From assembly GCA_030625695.1 (NCBI GenBank), contig DAOUQK010000037.1, positions 1-16,953 of the forward strand: a stretch of DNA of 16,953 nucleotides. Reading direction: 5' to 3'. The stretch comes from Paracoccaceae bacterium (GTDB lineage Bacteria > Pseudomonadota > Alphaproteobacteria > Rhodobacterales > Rhodobacteraceae). Numbering within the stretch: position 1 is the first letter of the stretch; each line of letters starts with the position of its first letter. The translations under genes were made by a program, and so were the position numbers. The notes beneath the pieces were generated by a model. That model saw nothing but the letters and a program-made list of their open reading frames with translations, ran no database searches and was not told the origin of the DNA. This document shows, one piece after another, positions 1 to 6,802 of this stretch.

Positions 1-560
1 GTTACCATCCAAGGTCCGGTCGGCCCGAAAGTATCAGCAGATTTGCCTTTGACCCATTGGCCCGAACGCTCCATCTGGAACGCTCGTTCCGACATGTCAT
101 TGACGATGCAATAGCCTGCAACATGGTCCAACGCGTCACCCTCATCGACATAAAGGCAGTGCTTGCCGATCACCACGCCCAGCTCAACCTCCCAGTCCGA
201 TTTCTCGGAACCGCGCGGGATGATCACATCATCATCAGGTCCGCAAATGGCACTGGTGGCCTTGAAGAACAGGATCGGTTCGGGTGGCACTTCCATGCCG
301 GATTCCGCCGCGTGGTCAGAATAATTCAGCCCGACGCAGATCATCTTGCCGACCCCGCCAACACAGGCGCCAAGGCGTTGATCGCCGGAAACCACAGGCA
401 AAGTGCTGTGATCAAGGGCCGCCAACGCGGCCAACCCGTCGTCCGACAGGGTATCTCCGGCAATGTCGCCGACGACTGCCGAAAGGTCCCGGATGGTCCC
501 GTCGCTGTGCAAAAGTCCGGGTTTCTCGGCGCCTTCAGCCCCGTATCGCAAAAGTTTCAT
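1..560 (-). CDS. Fumarylacetoacetate hydrolase family protein, 5' part only
   Basis: Partial gene: 186 codons are visible from the ATG at 558-560 to the left edge; the family is usually about 280 residues, so roughly the last third is missing. The product begins MKLLRYGAEGAEKPGLLHSD, the short N-terminal domain typical of the bacterial FAH subgroup that includes 2,4-diketo-3-deoxy-sugar-acid hydrolases and proteins annotated as ureidoglycolate lyase. The FAH core follows: VGLNYSDHAAE at about 76-86, metal ligands E124 and E126 in DWEVELGVVIG, and D155 in VNDMSERAFQ. These acidic residues bind Mg or Mn, and the family cleaves C-C bonds in 2,4-dioxo acids. AAGGA lies 7 bases before the ATG. The exact substrate cannot be read from the sequence; a sugar-acid or aromatic-catabolic hydrolase is the likeliest role. 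No partner genes of such a pathway lie to its right. Confidence 0.88.
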   Translation of the reverse strand, partial: MKLLRYGAEGAEKPGLLHSDGTIRDLSAVVGDIAGDTLSDDGLAALAALDHSTLPVVSGDQRLGACVGGVGKMICVGLNYSDHAAESGMEVPPEPILFFKATSAICGPDDDVIIPRGSEKSDWEVELGVVIGKHCLYVDEGDALDHVAGYCIVNDMSERAFQMERSGQWVKGKSADTFGPTGPWMV

Positions 561-670
561 ATTTGTTCCTTTTTCGCTTGTCGCTGGCGTTTCCCGTCCC
601 ACGATAAGAGAGATAAGGTCAGAGACTCAAGGGCTGACCAAGACATATTTAAAGTCCCGTCGCGGCCTGA

Positions 671-686
671 ACAGTTAATATACTGT
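671..686. promoter_or_regulatory. Imperfect palindrome upstream of the FAH-family gene (possible operator)
   Basis: ACAGT-TAATAT-ACTGT is an inverted repeat with 5-bp arms and an AT-rich centre, 111 bp upstream of the FAH-family start in the 147-bp gap between two minus-strand genes. The size and symmetry fit a dimeric repressor site, but no regulator gene lies next to it and the motif is not recognised. Short palindromes of this quality also arise by chance. Nothing else convincing is seen in this gap. Confidence 0.25.
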
Positions 687-707
687 GGCTTGTGAACGGG
701 CGTACAT

Positions 708-1571
708 CTAACCTTGGGTCGGAAATATCTGCCCGAACCAATCTATCACATCAAGGCTCCACCCTTTTGGGATGCCGTGGCCGATGGGGGTGATCTGCAA
801 CCGGATTGACCCGGCGTTGCAACTGGTCCAGCGCTTTTCCCAGTGATTATCTTTGACCGAATTGCTGTCGGCCGCACCAGTGCAGCCATTGACCTCGCGC
901 CAGATATCCAAACCTTTAAGGATATTGCCCTGATGAAAACTCACCCCTCGCCAACTGACCTTGCGCCCTTCCAACGGCACCATCTGGTCCTTGAAGCCAT
1001 GGGTATGGAACAGGTGCACTGGTCCTGCGCATTCCGGCTTGAACGGCTCCCAAAAGCCACCTGCCGTGGCGGCCACAGCAGCGATTTTGTCAGGATTTGC
1101 ACAGGCATAGTCCCAGGCCATTGATGCCCCACGAGAAAAACCCGCCAACAGAACGTGGGATGGGTCCGTTCCATAGCGTTTGACCACGTCGTCAATCACC
1201 GCAGTAAGAAAGGCAATATCGTCGCGTGGCTGATCATGGCCGTCGGTGACGTTCCAGCCGCGCCGCTCTGGTCGGGACGGATCGGGGCGGCCTTGTGGGG
1301 CGACAAATACAAACCCTTGTTTGGTAAAGTTGCGTTGCATCCCATTGGCACGGACGGCCCGTTCAGCCCGCCCGCTTGACCCATGCAGCCAGATCACCAC
1401 CGGGGCGTTTTTGGGGGCCGCTGGCAAGGCAGAATGAAAATAACCACCGTTGATTTCGCATTTGGTCTCGGGGCCGCAGGCACGGGCAGTGGCGGCATGG
1501 GATTGTGCGTTGGCAGCAGGGGCCAGCAAACCGGTCATCATTAGAAAACCCCACAAGATCAGCTTTTGCAT
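708..1571 (-). CDS. Exported PHB-depolymerase/feruloyl-esterase-type alpha/beta hydrolase
   Basis: 287 residues. The ATG at 1569-1571 is preferred over an upstream in-frame start because GAGGG precedes it by 7 bases and it opens directly into a signal peptide (MQKLILWGFLMMTGLLAPAA, cleavage probably after ANA at 20-22). The mature part is an alpha/beta hydrolase of the PHB-depolymerase/LpqC esterase type: oxyanion-side WLHGSSGR (61-68), nucleophile elbow GFSRG with S146, probable acid D195 in HGFKDQMVP, and H265 in PIGHGIP. Cysteines at 32, 38, 157, 181, 230 and 251 could form disulfides in the periplasm. These enzymes hydrolyse esters of polyhydroxyalkanoates, ferulate-type substrates or other small esters; the substrate here is unknown. 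It is divergent from the ribokinase gene with a 203-bp gap. The catalytic triad appears intact. Confidence 0.85.
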   Translation of the reverse strand: MQKLILWGFLMMTGLLAPAANAQSHAATARACGPETKCEINGGYFHSALPAAPKNAPVVIWLHGSSGRAERAVRANGMQRNFTKQGFVFVAPQGRPDPSRPERRGWNVTDGHDQPRDDIAFLTAVIDDVVKRYGTDPSHVLLAGFSRGASMAWDYACANPDKIAAVAATAGGFWEPFKPECAGPVHLFHTHGFKDQMVPLEGRKVSWRGVSFHQGNILKGLDIWREVNGCTGAADSNSVKDNHWEKRWTSCNAGSIRLQITPIGHGIPKGWSLDVIDWFGQIFPTQG

Positions 1572-1690
1572 ATGAATACCCTCATTATTGCGGCGTGAAG
1601 AGATGCCTTTGATAATGCAGTTCCTATTCAGAACGCCAATCAGGATAAGGGGAAGGGTAGCCGTATCTGCCCGCGAACCGCTGCATTTGT

Positions 1691-1719
1691 TTGACACCTA
1701 ACCCGGCGTGGGGTTTGAT
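1691..1719 (+). promoter_or_regulatory. Predicted sigma70-type promoter for the ribokinase gene
   Basis: TTGACA at 1691-1696 is a perfect -35 hexamer. After a 17-base spacer comes TTTGAT at 1714-1719, which matches the -10 consensus at four of six positions. Its end lies 55 bases before the ribokinase ATG. This is the best sigma70-like match noticed in the window, but it was found by eye and start-site data would be needed to confirm it. Confidence 0.5.
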
Positions 1720-1774
1720 TGGTAAAGGTGTGAATGCGCCAGACGAGTGGAGACGAATAAGAAAGAGGCCAAAG

Positions 1775-2695
1775 ATGGGACAGGATATTGTTGTGCTGGG
1801 GGTGTTTGTTGCCGATACCAGTTATCGTGCCGACCGCGCACCCCGTATGGGCGAGACGATCATGGGCAACAGCTTTGCACTTGGTCCGGGTGGCAAGGGC
1901 TCAAATCAGGCGGTGGCGGCGGCCAAGGCAGGCGGCAAGGTGCATTTCATCTCACGCCTTGGACGTGATCCGTTTGCCGACATGGCTTTGGAGATTTGGG
2001 CCGATGCCGGGGTGATCCCGCATGTGACGCAACATGACGACAGCTATACCGGTGCGGCGTATATCTTTATCGAAGAAGCCAGCGGCGACAATGCGATCAT
2101 CATCTGCCCGGGCGTGGCCGGGACAATCTCGACCGATGATCTGGATGCGCAGGCGGATCTGATCAAAGGTGCTGCCGTGTTCATGACCCAGTTAGAGCAA
2201 CCCATGGCGGCGGCGCATCACGGATTGGCACTGGCGCGCAGTGGCGGGGCGGTGACAATCCTGAACCCGGCCCCGGCGGCGGACTTGCCTGCGGGCATGC
2301 TGGAATTATGCGATTATGTGACCCCGAATGAAACCGAAGCCGAAGCGCTGACCGGAATATCCGTAGGATCGGTAGAGGATGCCACCAAGGCGGCCAAGGC
2401 CCTGCTGGACGCAGGCGTTGGCACAGCCCTCATTACCCTGGGTGAAAACGGCGCGTTGTTGCACGATGGGTCGGCGCCAGTGCATGTGCCCGCCTTCAAT
2501 GCGGGCCCCGTGGTTGAAACCACTGGTGCGGGTGACGCGTTTAACGGCGGCTTTGCGGCGGCTTTGGCGCGGGGGGCGGCGCCATTGGACGCGGTCAGGT
2601 TTGGTGCGGCCACGGCGGCGATATCGGTGACACGCAAGGGCACGGCCCCGTCGATGCCGGAACTGCACGAGGTTCAGGCGTTGCTGGGACTCTGA
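1775..2695 (+). CDS. rbsK: Ribokinase (PfkB family sugar kinase)
   Basis: 306 residues, a normal ribokinase length. The start at 1775 is chosen because AGAGG lies 7 bases upstream and the protein then begins MGQDIVVLGVFVADTSYRAD, the usual first beta strand and substrate-binding aspartate region; longer in-frame starts add a tail unlike the family. PfkB signatures are clear: GPGGKGSNQAVAAAKAGG (about 37-54), NPAPA (164-168), NETEAE (185-190) and TTGAGDAFNGG (250-260), where D254 is the catalytic base and GAG forms the anion hole. It phosphorylates D-ribose, or a related sugar or nucleoside, at the expense of ATP in the cytoplasm. No ribose transporter, rbsD or LacI-type regulator is adjacent, so the true substrate could be another pentose; the symbol rests on family similarity. 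Confidence 0.85.
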   Translation: MGQDIVVLGVFVADTSYRADRAPRMGETIMGNSFALGPGGKGSNQAVAAAKAGGKVHFISRLGRDPFADMALEIWADAGVIPHVTQHDDSYTGAAYIFIEEASGDNAIIICPGVAGTISTDDLDAQADLIKGAAVFMTQLEQPMAAAHHGLALARSGGAVTILNPAPAADLPAGMLELCDYVTPNETEAEALTGISVGSVEDATKAAKALLDAGVGTALITLGENGALLHDGSAPVHVPAFNAGPVVETTGAGDAFNGGFAAALARGAAPLDAVRFGAATAAISVTRKGTAPSMPELHEVQALLGL

Positions 2696-2771
2696 AACCG
2701 GGGCAAGCAAAAACATTGAGAATTCCCTGATTTTAAGGCAAGCTGACCCCATAGTATAAAGGAATTTCTCC

Positions 2772-3404
2772 ATGCCGATGAGTGAGGCTGACAAAGAAGA
2801 CCTGAAAACGAAATTGGCGGCATCGCGTCAGAAAGAATTGAATTTTGGACTAAGCCTTGCCACCAAACCCGAACAAAGTGCCATGTTGATCCACCGCACT
2901 TTGAAGCCAGAAAAGCTGCAAAAAGACGCCAAAAAAATCGGTGGGTCGCCAAAAGTGGCCTGTGGGACGGTGAAAAGCAAAGGCAAGCTGGTCATGTTGA
3001 CCTGTTTCAACGACCCTCCGTCAACCGCCGCCAAACGGCTGAAAGCGTTCCTGAAATTCGCCACCGGCGATTCGATGAAAATCCAGATCATGGATTCCGG
3101 CGGCAACGTTCTTGAAAGCGAAGATGACGGCGAACAAAACGAAGCGCCGGGCGCGCCGTCGGTTGGGGCCAAAACCCCGGACCAGGCCGCGCCGGACGAC
3201 AAGGTGGCGATCAAGCTGAATGCGATTTTGAAAAAACTGACCCCGAAAATCAAGGCGGCGGTGATCAAGAACCCACGCACCAAGGATCCGATCAAGAAAC
3301 TGTTGCAGGCGATCAAAACGGCGGGCACGGACGGGGATGCGGCAAGTGGCAAGAAACAGCTGATCCAGCTTGGCAAGGTATTGGCCAAGGTGGGCGCGGG
3401 TTGA
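2772..3404 (+). CDS. Lysine-rich protein of unknown function
   Basis: 210 residues, not recognised. AAGGA lies 9 bases before the ATG, and the frame has the same codon style as its neighbours, which supports a real gene. There is no signal peptide or membrane segment. Residues 1-115 look like a compact domain with two cysteines (CGTV and TCFNDPP, about 64 and 78) and alternating strands and helices. Residues 116-145 are an acidic, proline- and alanine-rich linker (ESEDDGEQNEAPGAP). The C-terminal 65 residues are a lysine-rich amphipathic helical region (KLNAILKKLTPKIKAAVIKN). Such a basic tail could bind nucleic acid or an acidic partner, but that is only inference. It follows the ribokinase by 76 bp on the same strand and is followed by the REP-like doublet. 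No function is assigned. Confidence 0.75.
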   Translation: MPMSEADKEDLKTKLAASRQKELNFGLSLATKPEQSAMLIHRTLKPEKLQKDAKKIGGSPKVACGTVKSKGKLVMLTCFNDPPSTAAKRLKAFLKFATGDSMKIQIMDSGGNVLESEDDGEQNEAPGAPSVGAKTPDQAAPDDKVAIKLNAILKKLTPKIKAAVIKNPRTKDPIKKLLQAIKTAGTDGDAASGKKQLIQLGKVLAKVGAG

Positions 3405-3445
3405 ATGAGTTCAGACCTGTCCCCCAATGGTTGACTTGTAGGCGA

Positions 3446-3512
3446 TGTGTAGGGTGGGGTTTCACCCCACCATCCACCCGGCGGGCGGTGGGGTGAAACC
3501 CCACCCTACACA
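3446..3512. repeat. REP-like doublet (two inverted GTAG-hairpin units)
   Basis: Two perfect 26-bp inverted arms (3446-3471 and 3487-3512) are separated by a 15-base centre. Each arm is itself a hairpin: GGTGGGGTTTCACCCCACC at 3453-3471 has an 8-bp stem and a TTC loop, and 3487-3505 is its mirror. Each hairpin is preceded, reading outward-in on its own strand, by GTAG (3449-3452, and 3506-3509 on minus). A 5' GTAG followed by a short palindrome, with units in inverted pairs, is the definition of REP doublets (BIME/REPIN) moved by RAYT (Y1 REP-associated) transposases. No T-run follows, so it is not a classical intrinsic terminator, though an RNA copy would fold strongly. The rest of the 285-base gap at 3405-3689 shows no gene and no clear promoter. 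Confidence 0.85.
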
Positions 3513-3689
3513 GGACGAAAACGAGTCGATCTTTATCCGCTTTGGTATCAAACCCTGATCATGGCCGCAGCTTTGGCGGATCCTTTCGAATATTCAATAC
3601 CGCTTACCGGTTGTGATGTTGCGGGATGGGTTGATCCGGACGGGTGATCGTGGCAGCAATCAACCGACACTTTGATATCGGAAAAACAA

Positions 3690-5147
3690 ATGTGGAAACC
3701 ACCGCAGAAAATCCGCTGGACCACGGGTAAAGGCGTTGTTCCTGACGTTGCTACTCTGCGCACATCGCGCCTGTTTGCCCCGCTGCAGGTTGGGCGACTA
3801 ACGCTTGAGACCCGCACATGGGTGCCCGCCATGGTGCCATGGCGGGCGGACGATCAGGGGTTTGTCACCGATAATGTGCTGGATTGGTACGGCCGGTTTG
3901 CCAAGGGCCGTCCGGCGGCCATCGTGGTCGAAGCGACCGGTATTCGCGACGTGCCCTCAGGGCCGCTTTTGCGGGTGGGACACGACCGGTTCATTCCGGG
4001 GCTTAAAAGGCTGGTGCAACGGGTGCACGACGAAAGTCAGGGCCACACCCGATTGTTCATCCAACTGATTGATTTTCTGTCCATTCGCCGCCGCCCCGAG
4101 CGGGATAAATTCCTGAACCGGTTCCTTGCCATCACGCCTGCACACCGCGAAAACCTGGACCTGCCGGAAACCACGCCTGACGCACAAATCAGGACACTTC
4201 TGGGCGGCTTGGACGACGATACCCTAAAGCGAGTTCTAAGCCTGCGTGAATGGCAAGACCTGACAATCGGTGCGCGCGAACGGGTCACAGACACCCATCT
4301 GCCGCATATCCGCGAACTGCCGGATATCCTGCCGGATCTGTTCACCAAGGCGGCCATTCGCACCCAACAGGCCGGGTTTGACGGAGTCGAGCTGCATTAT
4401 GCCCACGCCTATACCATGGCGTCGTTCCTGTCGGCCACCAATACGCGCAGCGACGGGTTTGGCGGCACGGCTGAAAACCGGGTAAAACTGCCGCTTGAGG
4501 TGTTTCATAACGTCAGAAAAGCTGTGGCCGACGATTTTGTTGTTGGCGCACGGATTTTGGCGGATGAGATCATAGAAGGCGGCAGCACAGGCTCGGACAC
4601 ACAGTTCTTTGCCATGGAATTCGCCCGCGCCGACATGGACTTCCTGTCCCTGTCACGCGGCGGTAAATTTGATGATGCCAAACAGCCAAAAATGGGCGAC
4701 GCCGCCTATCCCTATACCGGCCAAAGCGGCTATGAATGTATGCCGCAATTCCTGTCAGACGAATTTGGCCCCATAGGCCGCAATTTTGCGGCGACCAAGG
4801 CCATTCGGATGGCTCTTAAAAAGGCTGGATATGACATGCCTATCGTTGCGGCGGGCGGCATCCACAACTTTGAAACTGCCGAAGGCGTTTTGTTGGGTGG
4901 CGTCGCTGATATCGTCGGCACCGCGCGGCAATCTTTGGCCGACCCTGACTGGATCGCCAAACTTGCAGCCGGGCAGGGCGATCAGATGCGGACCTGTGAA
5001 TACACCAATTACTGCGAAGGGCTGGATCAAAAGCATAAACAGGTGACCTGTAAACTGTGGGACCGGCTGGCGCTGGATGAAAAGGACGTGGCCCTGTCGG
5101 TGGACAACAAACGCCGCCTGACCGCACCCGCATGGGACGCGGAATGA
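3690..5147 (+). CDS. Old Yellow Enzyme-type NADH:flavin oxidoreductase
   Basis: 485 residues. The ATG at 3690 is preferred to a TTG 18 bases upstream because GGAAA sits 5-6 bases before it. The FMN-dependent TIM barrel of the OYE/2,4-dienoyl-CoA reductase family is visible: LFAPLQVGRLTLETR near the N-terminus, active-site H236 and H239 in VELHYAHAYTMASFLS, the N-x-R-x-D-x-F-G-G-T-x-E-N-R signature (about 251-264), and phosphate-binding VAAGGI and GTARQSLADPDW near the C-terminus. Odd points are an enlarged segment (about 128-209) before the active site, a C-x5-C-x11-C pattern (436-454) where the dienoyl-CoA reductases carry four iron-sulfur cysteines, and no C-terminal FAD/NAD domain. It overlaps the next gene, an aryl-CoA ligase, by four bases, so it probably reduces an activated C=C bond in a CoA-ester pathway (inference). 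Confidence 0.85.
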   Translation: MWKPPQKIRWTTGKGVVPDVATLRTSRLFAPLQVGRLTLETRTWVPAMVPWRADDQGFVTDNVLDWYGRFAKGRPAAIVVEATGIRDVPSGPLLRVGHDRFIPGLKRLVQRVHDESQGHTRLFIQLIDFLSIRRRPERDKFLNRFLAITPAHRENLDLPETTPDAQIRTLLGGLDDDTLKRVLSLREWQDLTIGARERVTDTHLPHIRELPDILPDLFTKAAIRTQQAGFDGVELHYAHAYTMASFLSATNTRSDGFGGTAENRVKLPLEVFHNVRKAVADDFVVGARILADEIIEGGSTGSDTQFFAMEFARADMDFLSLSRGGKFDDAKQPKMGDAAYPYTGQSGYECMPQFLSDEFGPIGRNFAATKAIRMALKKAGYDMPIVAAGGIHNFETAEGVLLGGVADIVGTARQSLADPDWIAKLAAGQGDQMRTCEYTNYCEGLDQKHKQVTCKLWDRLALDEKDVALSVDNKRRLTAPAWDAE

Positions 5148-6802
5148 TCCGGGCGCGCAGCCCGCAACACGACAGCTTTGTTCGGGACCGTTTGCCAAAG
5201 CCAGGTGAAATGCCCGAGTTTCTGGGGGTGGAGCAGGAGACGGGCGTTCTGAACTGTGCGTCCTTTCTGTTGGACACCCACCTTGACGGCCCCAATGCGG
5301 ATCGTGTGGCAATCAAAAGTGGCGCACGCAGTTGGACCTATCGTCAGCTTGGCCACTATGTCGGCCAGATGGCATGCGTTCTGAAGCAGAATTACGGCGT
5401 TAAGCCGGGCAACAGGGTGTTGCTGCGCGGCGCAAATTCCCCCGAGATTGCAGCGCTCTGGCTGGCGATCCAAAAAATCGGCGCGGTTGGCGTGGTGTCC
5501 ATGTCGCTGCTGCGGGCAGGCGAACTTGCCACTTTAATCGACCACGCCAAACCGGTGTTGGCGGTGTGTGACGAAGAAATCATCGCCGAGTTGCAAACCG
5601 CGCTGGGCCTTGCCGACGTGGCGTGCCAGTTGTTGACCTTCACCGACGAAGGCGGACCATTATTCGATGAAATGTCCCAACAATCACCCGAGTGCGAGAC
5701 CTGTCAAACCCTGGCAGATGATATTTCGATCATCGCCTACACCTCGGGCACCACCGGCGCGCCCAAAGCCACGGTGCATTTCCACCGCGATATTCTGGCG
5801 ATCTGCGAAACGGTTTGCCGCCACATCATCCGCCCTGACGCTGACGACGTCTTTATCGGCACCGCCCCGCTTGCCTTTACCTTTGGTCTTGGTGGGCTGC
5901 TGATTTTTCCGTTTTATGTTGGTGCCAGCACGGTTTTGAATCCGCACTATAGCGCAAAGGAATTTACCGCGGCGATTGCGCACTATCGGGCCAGCATCTG
6001 TTTCACGGTGCCGACATTCTATCAACGAATGTTGCGCGCGGACGATGCCCATTCCTTCAATACCCTCCGCCTCGCGGTGTCCTCAGGCGAGGCCCTGCCT
6101 CAGTCCGTGCGTGATTTGTGGCACGATCAAACCGGTGCCGAAATGGCCGAAGTTCTGGGATCAACCGAAATGCTGCACGCCTTTGCCGGCGCGCGAGGTG
6201 CTGCGATCAGGTCGGGGTTGATCGGCCCGGCGATCCCCGGATATGAATTGGCGATCCTTGATCCGGTGGGGCAGGTTCTGCCTGCGGGCACTGCCGGACG
6301 GCTGGCCGTCAAGGGGCCGACAGGTTGCCGATATCTTAACGATCCGCGTCAGGGTGAGTATGTACAAAACGGTTGGAACCTGACTGGAGACATGTGCAAA
6401 ATGGACTCTTCCGGCTATATTGCCTACCTGTCACGTGCCGATGACATGATCATCTCGGCGGGTTATAACATCTCCGCTCCTGAGGTTGAAAACGCCCTTC
6501 TCAGCCACCCGGATGTGGCCGAATGCGCAGTGATAGGCGCGGCTGACGAAGAACGTGGTCAGATCGTTGTGGCCTTTATCGTCCCGGCACAGGTGGAAAA
6601 CCCCGCCACGATCGACCAGTTACAGGATCACGTCCAACGCCTGATTGCCCCCTATAAATACCCCCGCCGGATCATATTTGTTGACGTCCTGCCGCGAAAT
6701 GAATCCGGTAAACTACAAAGATTTCGCCTGAGCGCACCAGAGGACACCGGCCCTTCAGCTTCCCGTAGGGTGCATGCTCGCACGCACCATGCCTCCGGTT
6801 AG
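5144..6802 (+). CDS. Aryl-CoA ligase of the benzoate/2-aminobenzoate-CoA ligase family
   Basis: 552 residues. The start is the ATG of the ATGA overlap with the upstream oxidoreductase, implying translational coupling; an in-frame ATG 12 bases earlier has no ribosome site. The ANL-fold signatures are intact: P-loop YTSGTTGAPK (199-208) followed by ATVHFHRD, the core LAFTFGLGGLLIFPFYVG, GSTEMLHAFAG, the hinge SRADDMIISAGYNISAPEVE, and catalytic K523 in NESGKLQRF. The HFHRD and AFTFGLGGLL segments are typical of benzoate- and 2-aminobenzoate-CoA ligases. It would activate an aromatic or cyclic carboxylate with ATP and CoA. The last 24 residues or so after LQRFRL exceed the usual family end and are read partly from a REP-like hairpin inside the 48-bp overlap with the convergent cyclase gene. 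The exact acid is unknown. Confidence 0.87.
   Translation: MIRARSPQHDSFVRDRLPKPGEMPEFLGVEQETGVLNCASFLLDTHLDGPNADRVAIKSGARSWTYRQLGHYVGQMACVLKQNYGVKPGNRVLLRGANSPEIAALWLAIQKIGAVGVVSMSLLRAGELATLIDHAKPVLAVCDEEIIAELQTALGLADVACQLLTFTDEGGPLFDEMSQQSPECETCQTLADDISIIAYTSGTTGAPKATVHFHRDILAICETVCRHIIRPDADDVFIGTAPLAFTFGLGGLLIFPFYVGASTVLNPHYSAKEFTAAIAHYRASICFTVPTFYQRMLRADDAHSFNTLRLAVSSGEALPQSVRDLWHDQTGAEMAEVLGSTEMLHAFAGARGAAIRSGLIGPAIPGYELAILDPVGQVLPAGTAGRLAVKGPTGCRYLNDPRQGEYVQNGWNLTGDMCKMDSSGYIAYLSRADDMIISAGYNISAPEVENALLSHPDVAECAVIGAADEERGQIVVAFIVPAQVENPATIDQLQDHVQRLIAPYKYPRRIIFVDVLPRNESGKLQRFRLSAPEDTGPSASRRVHARTHHASG

Noticed and set aside
57..695. Long plus-strand open frame opposite the FAH-family gene
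   Set aside because: It is antisense to a clear FAH-family protein with metal ligands; its own translation has no recognisable motif and lacks a good ribosome site.
3446..3512. Palindrome as an intrinsic transcription terminator
   Set aside because: No T-run follows on either strand, and the nested hairpins with GTAG heads fit a REP doublet better.
3672..3689. TTG start for the OYE-type gene at 3672
   Set aside because: There is no Shine-Dalgarno before it, whereas the ATG at 3690 has GGAAA at suitable distance.
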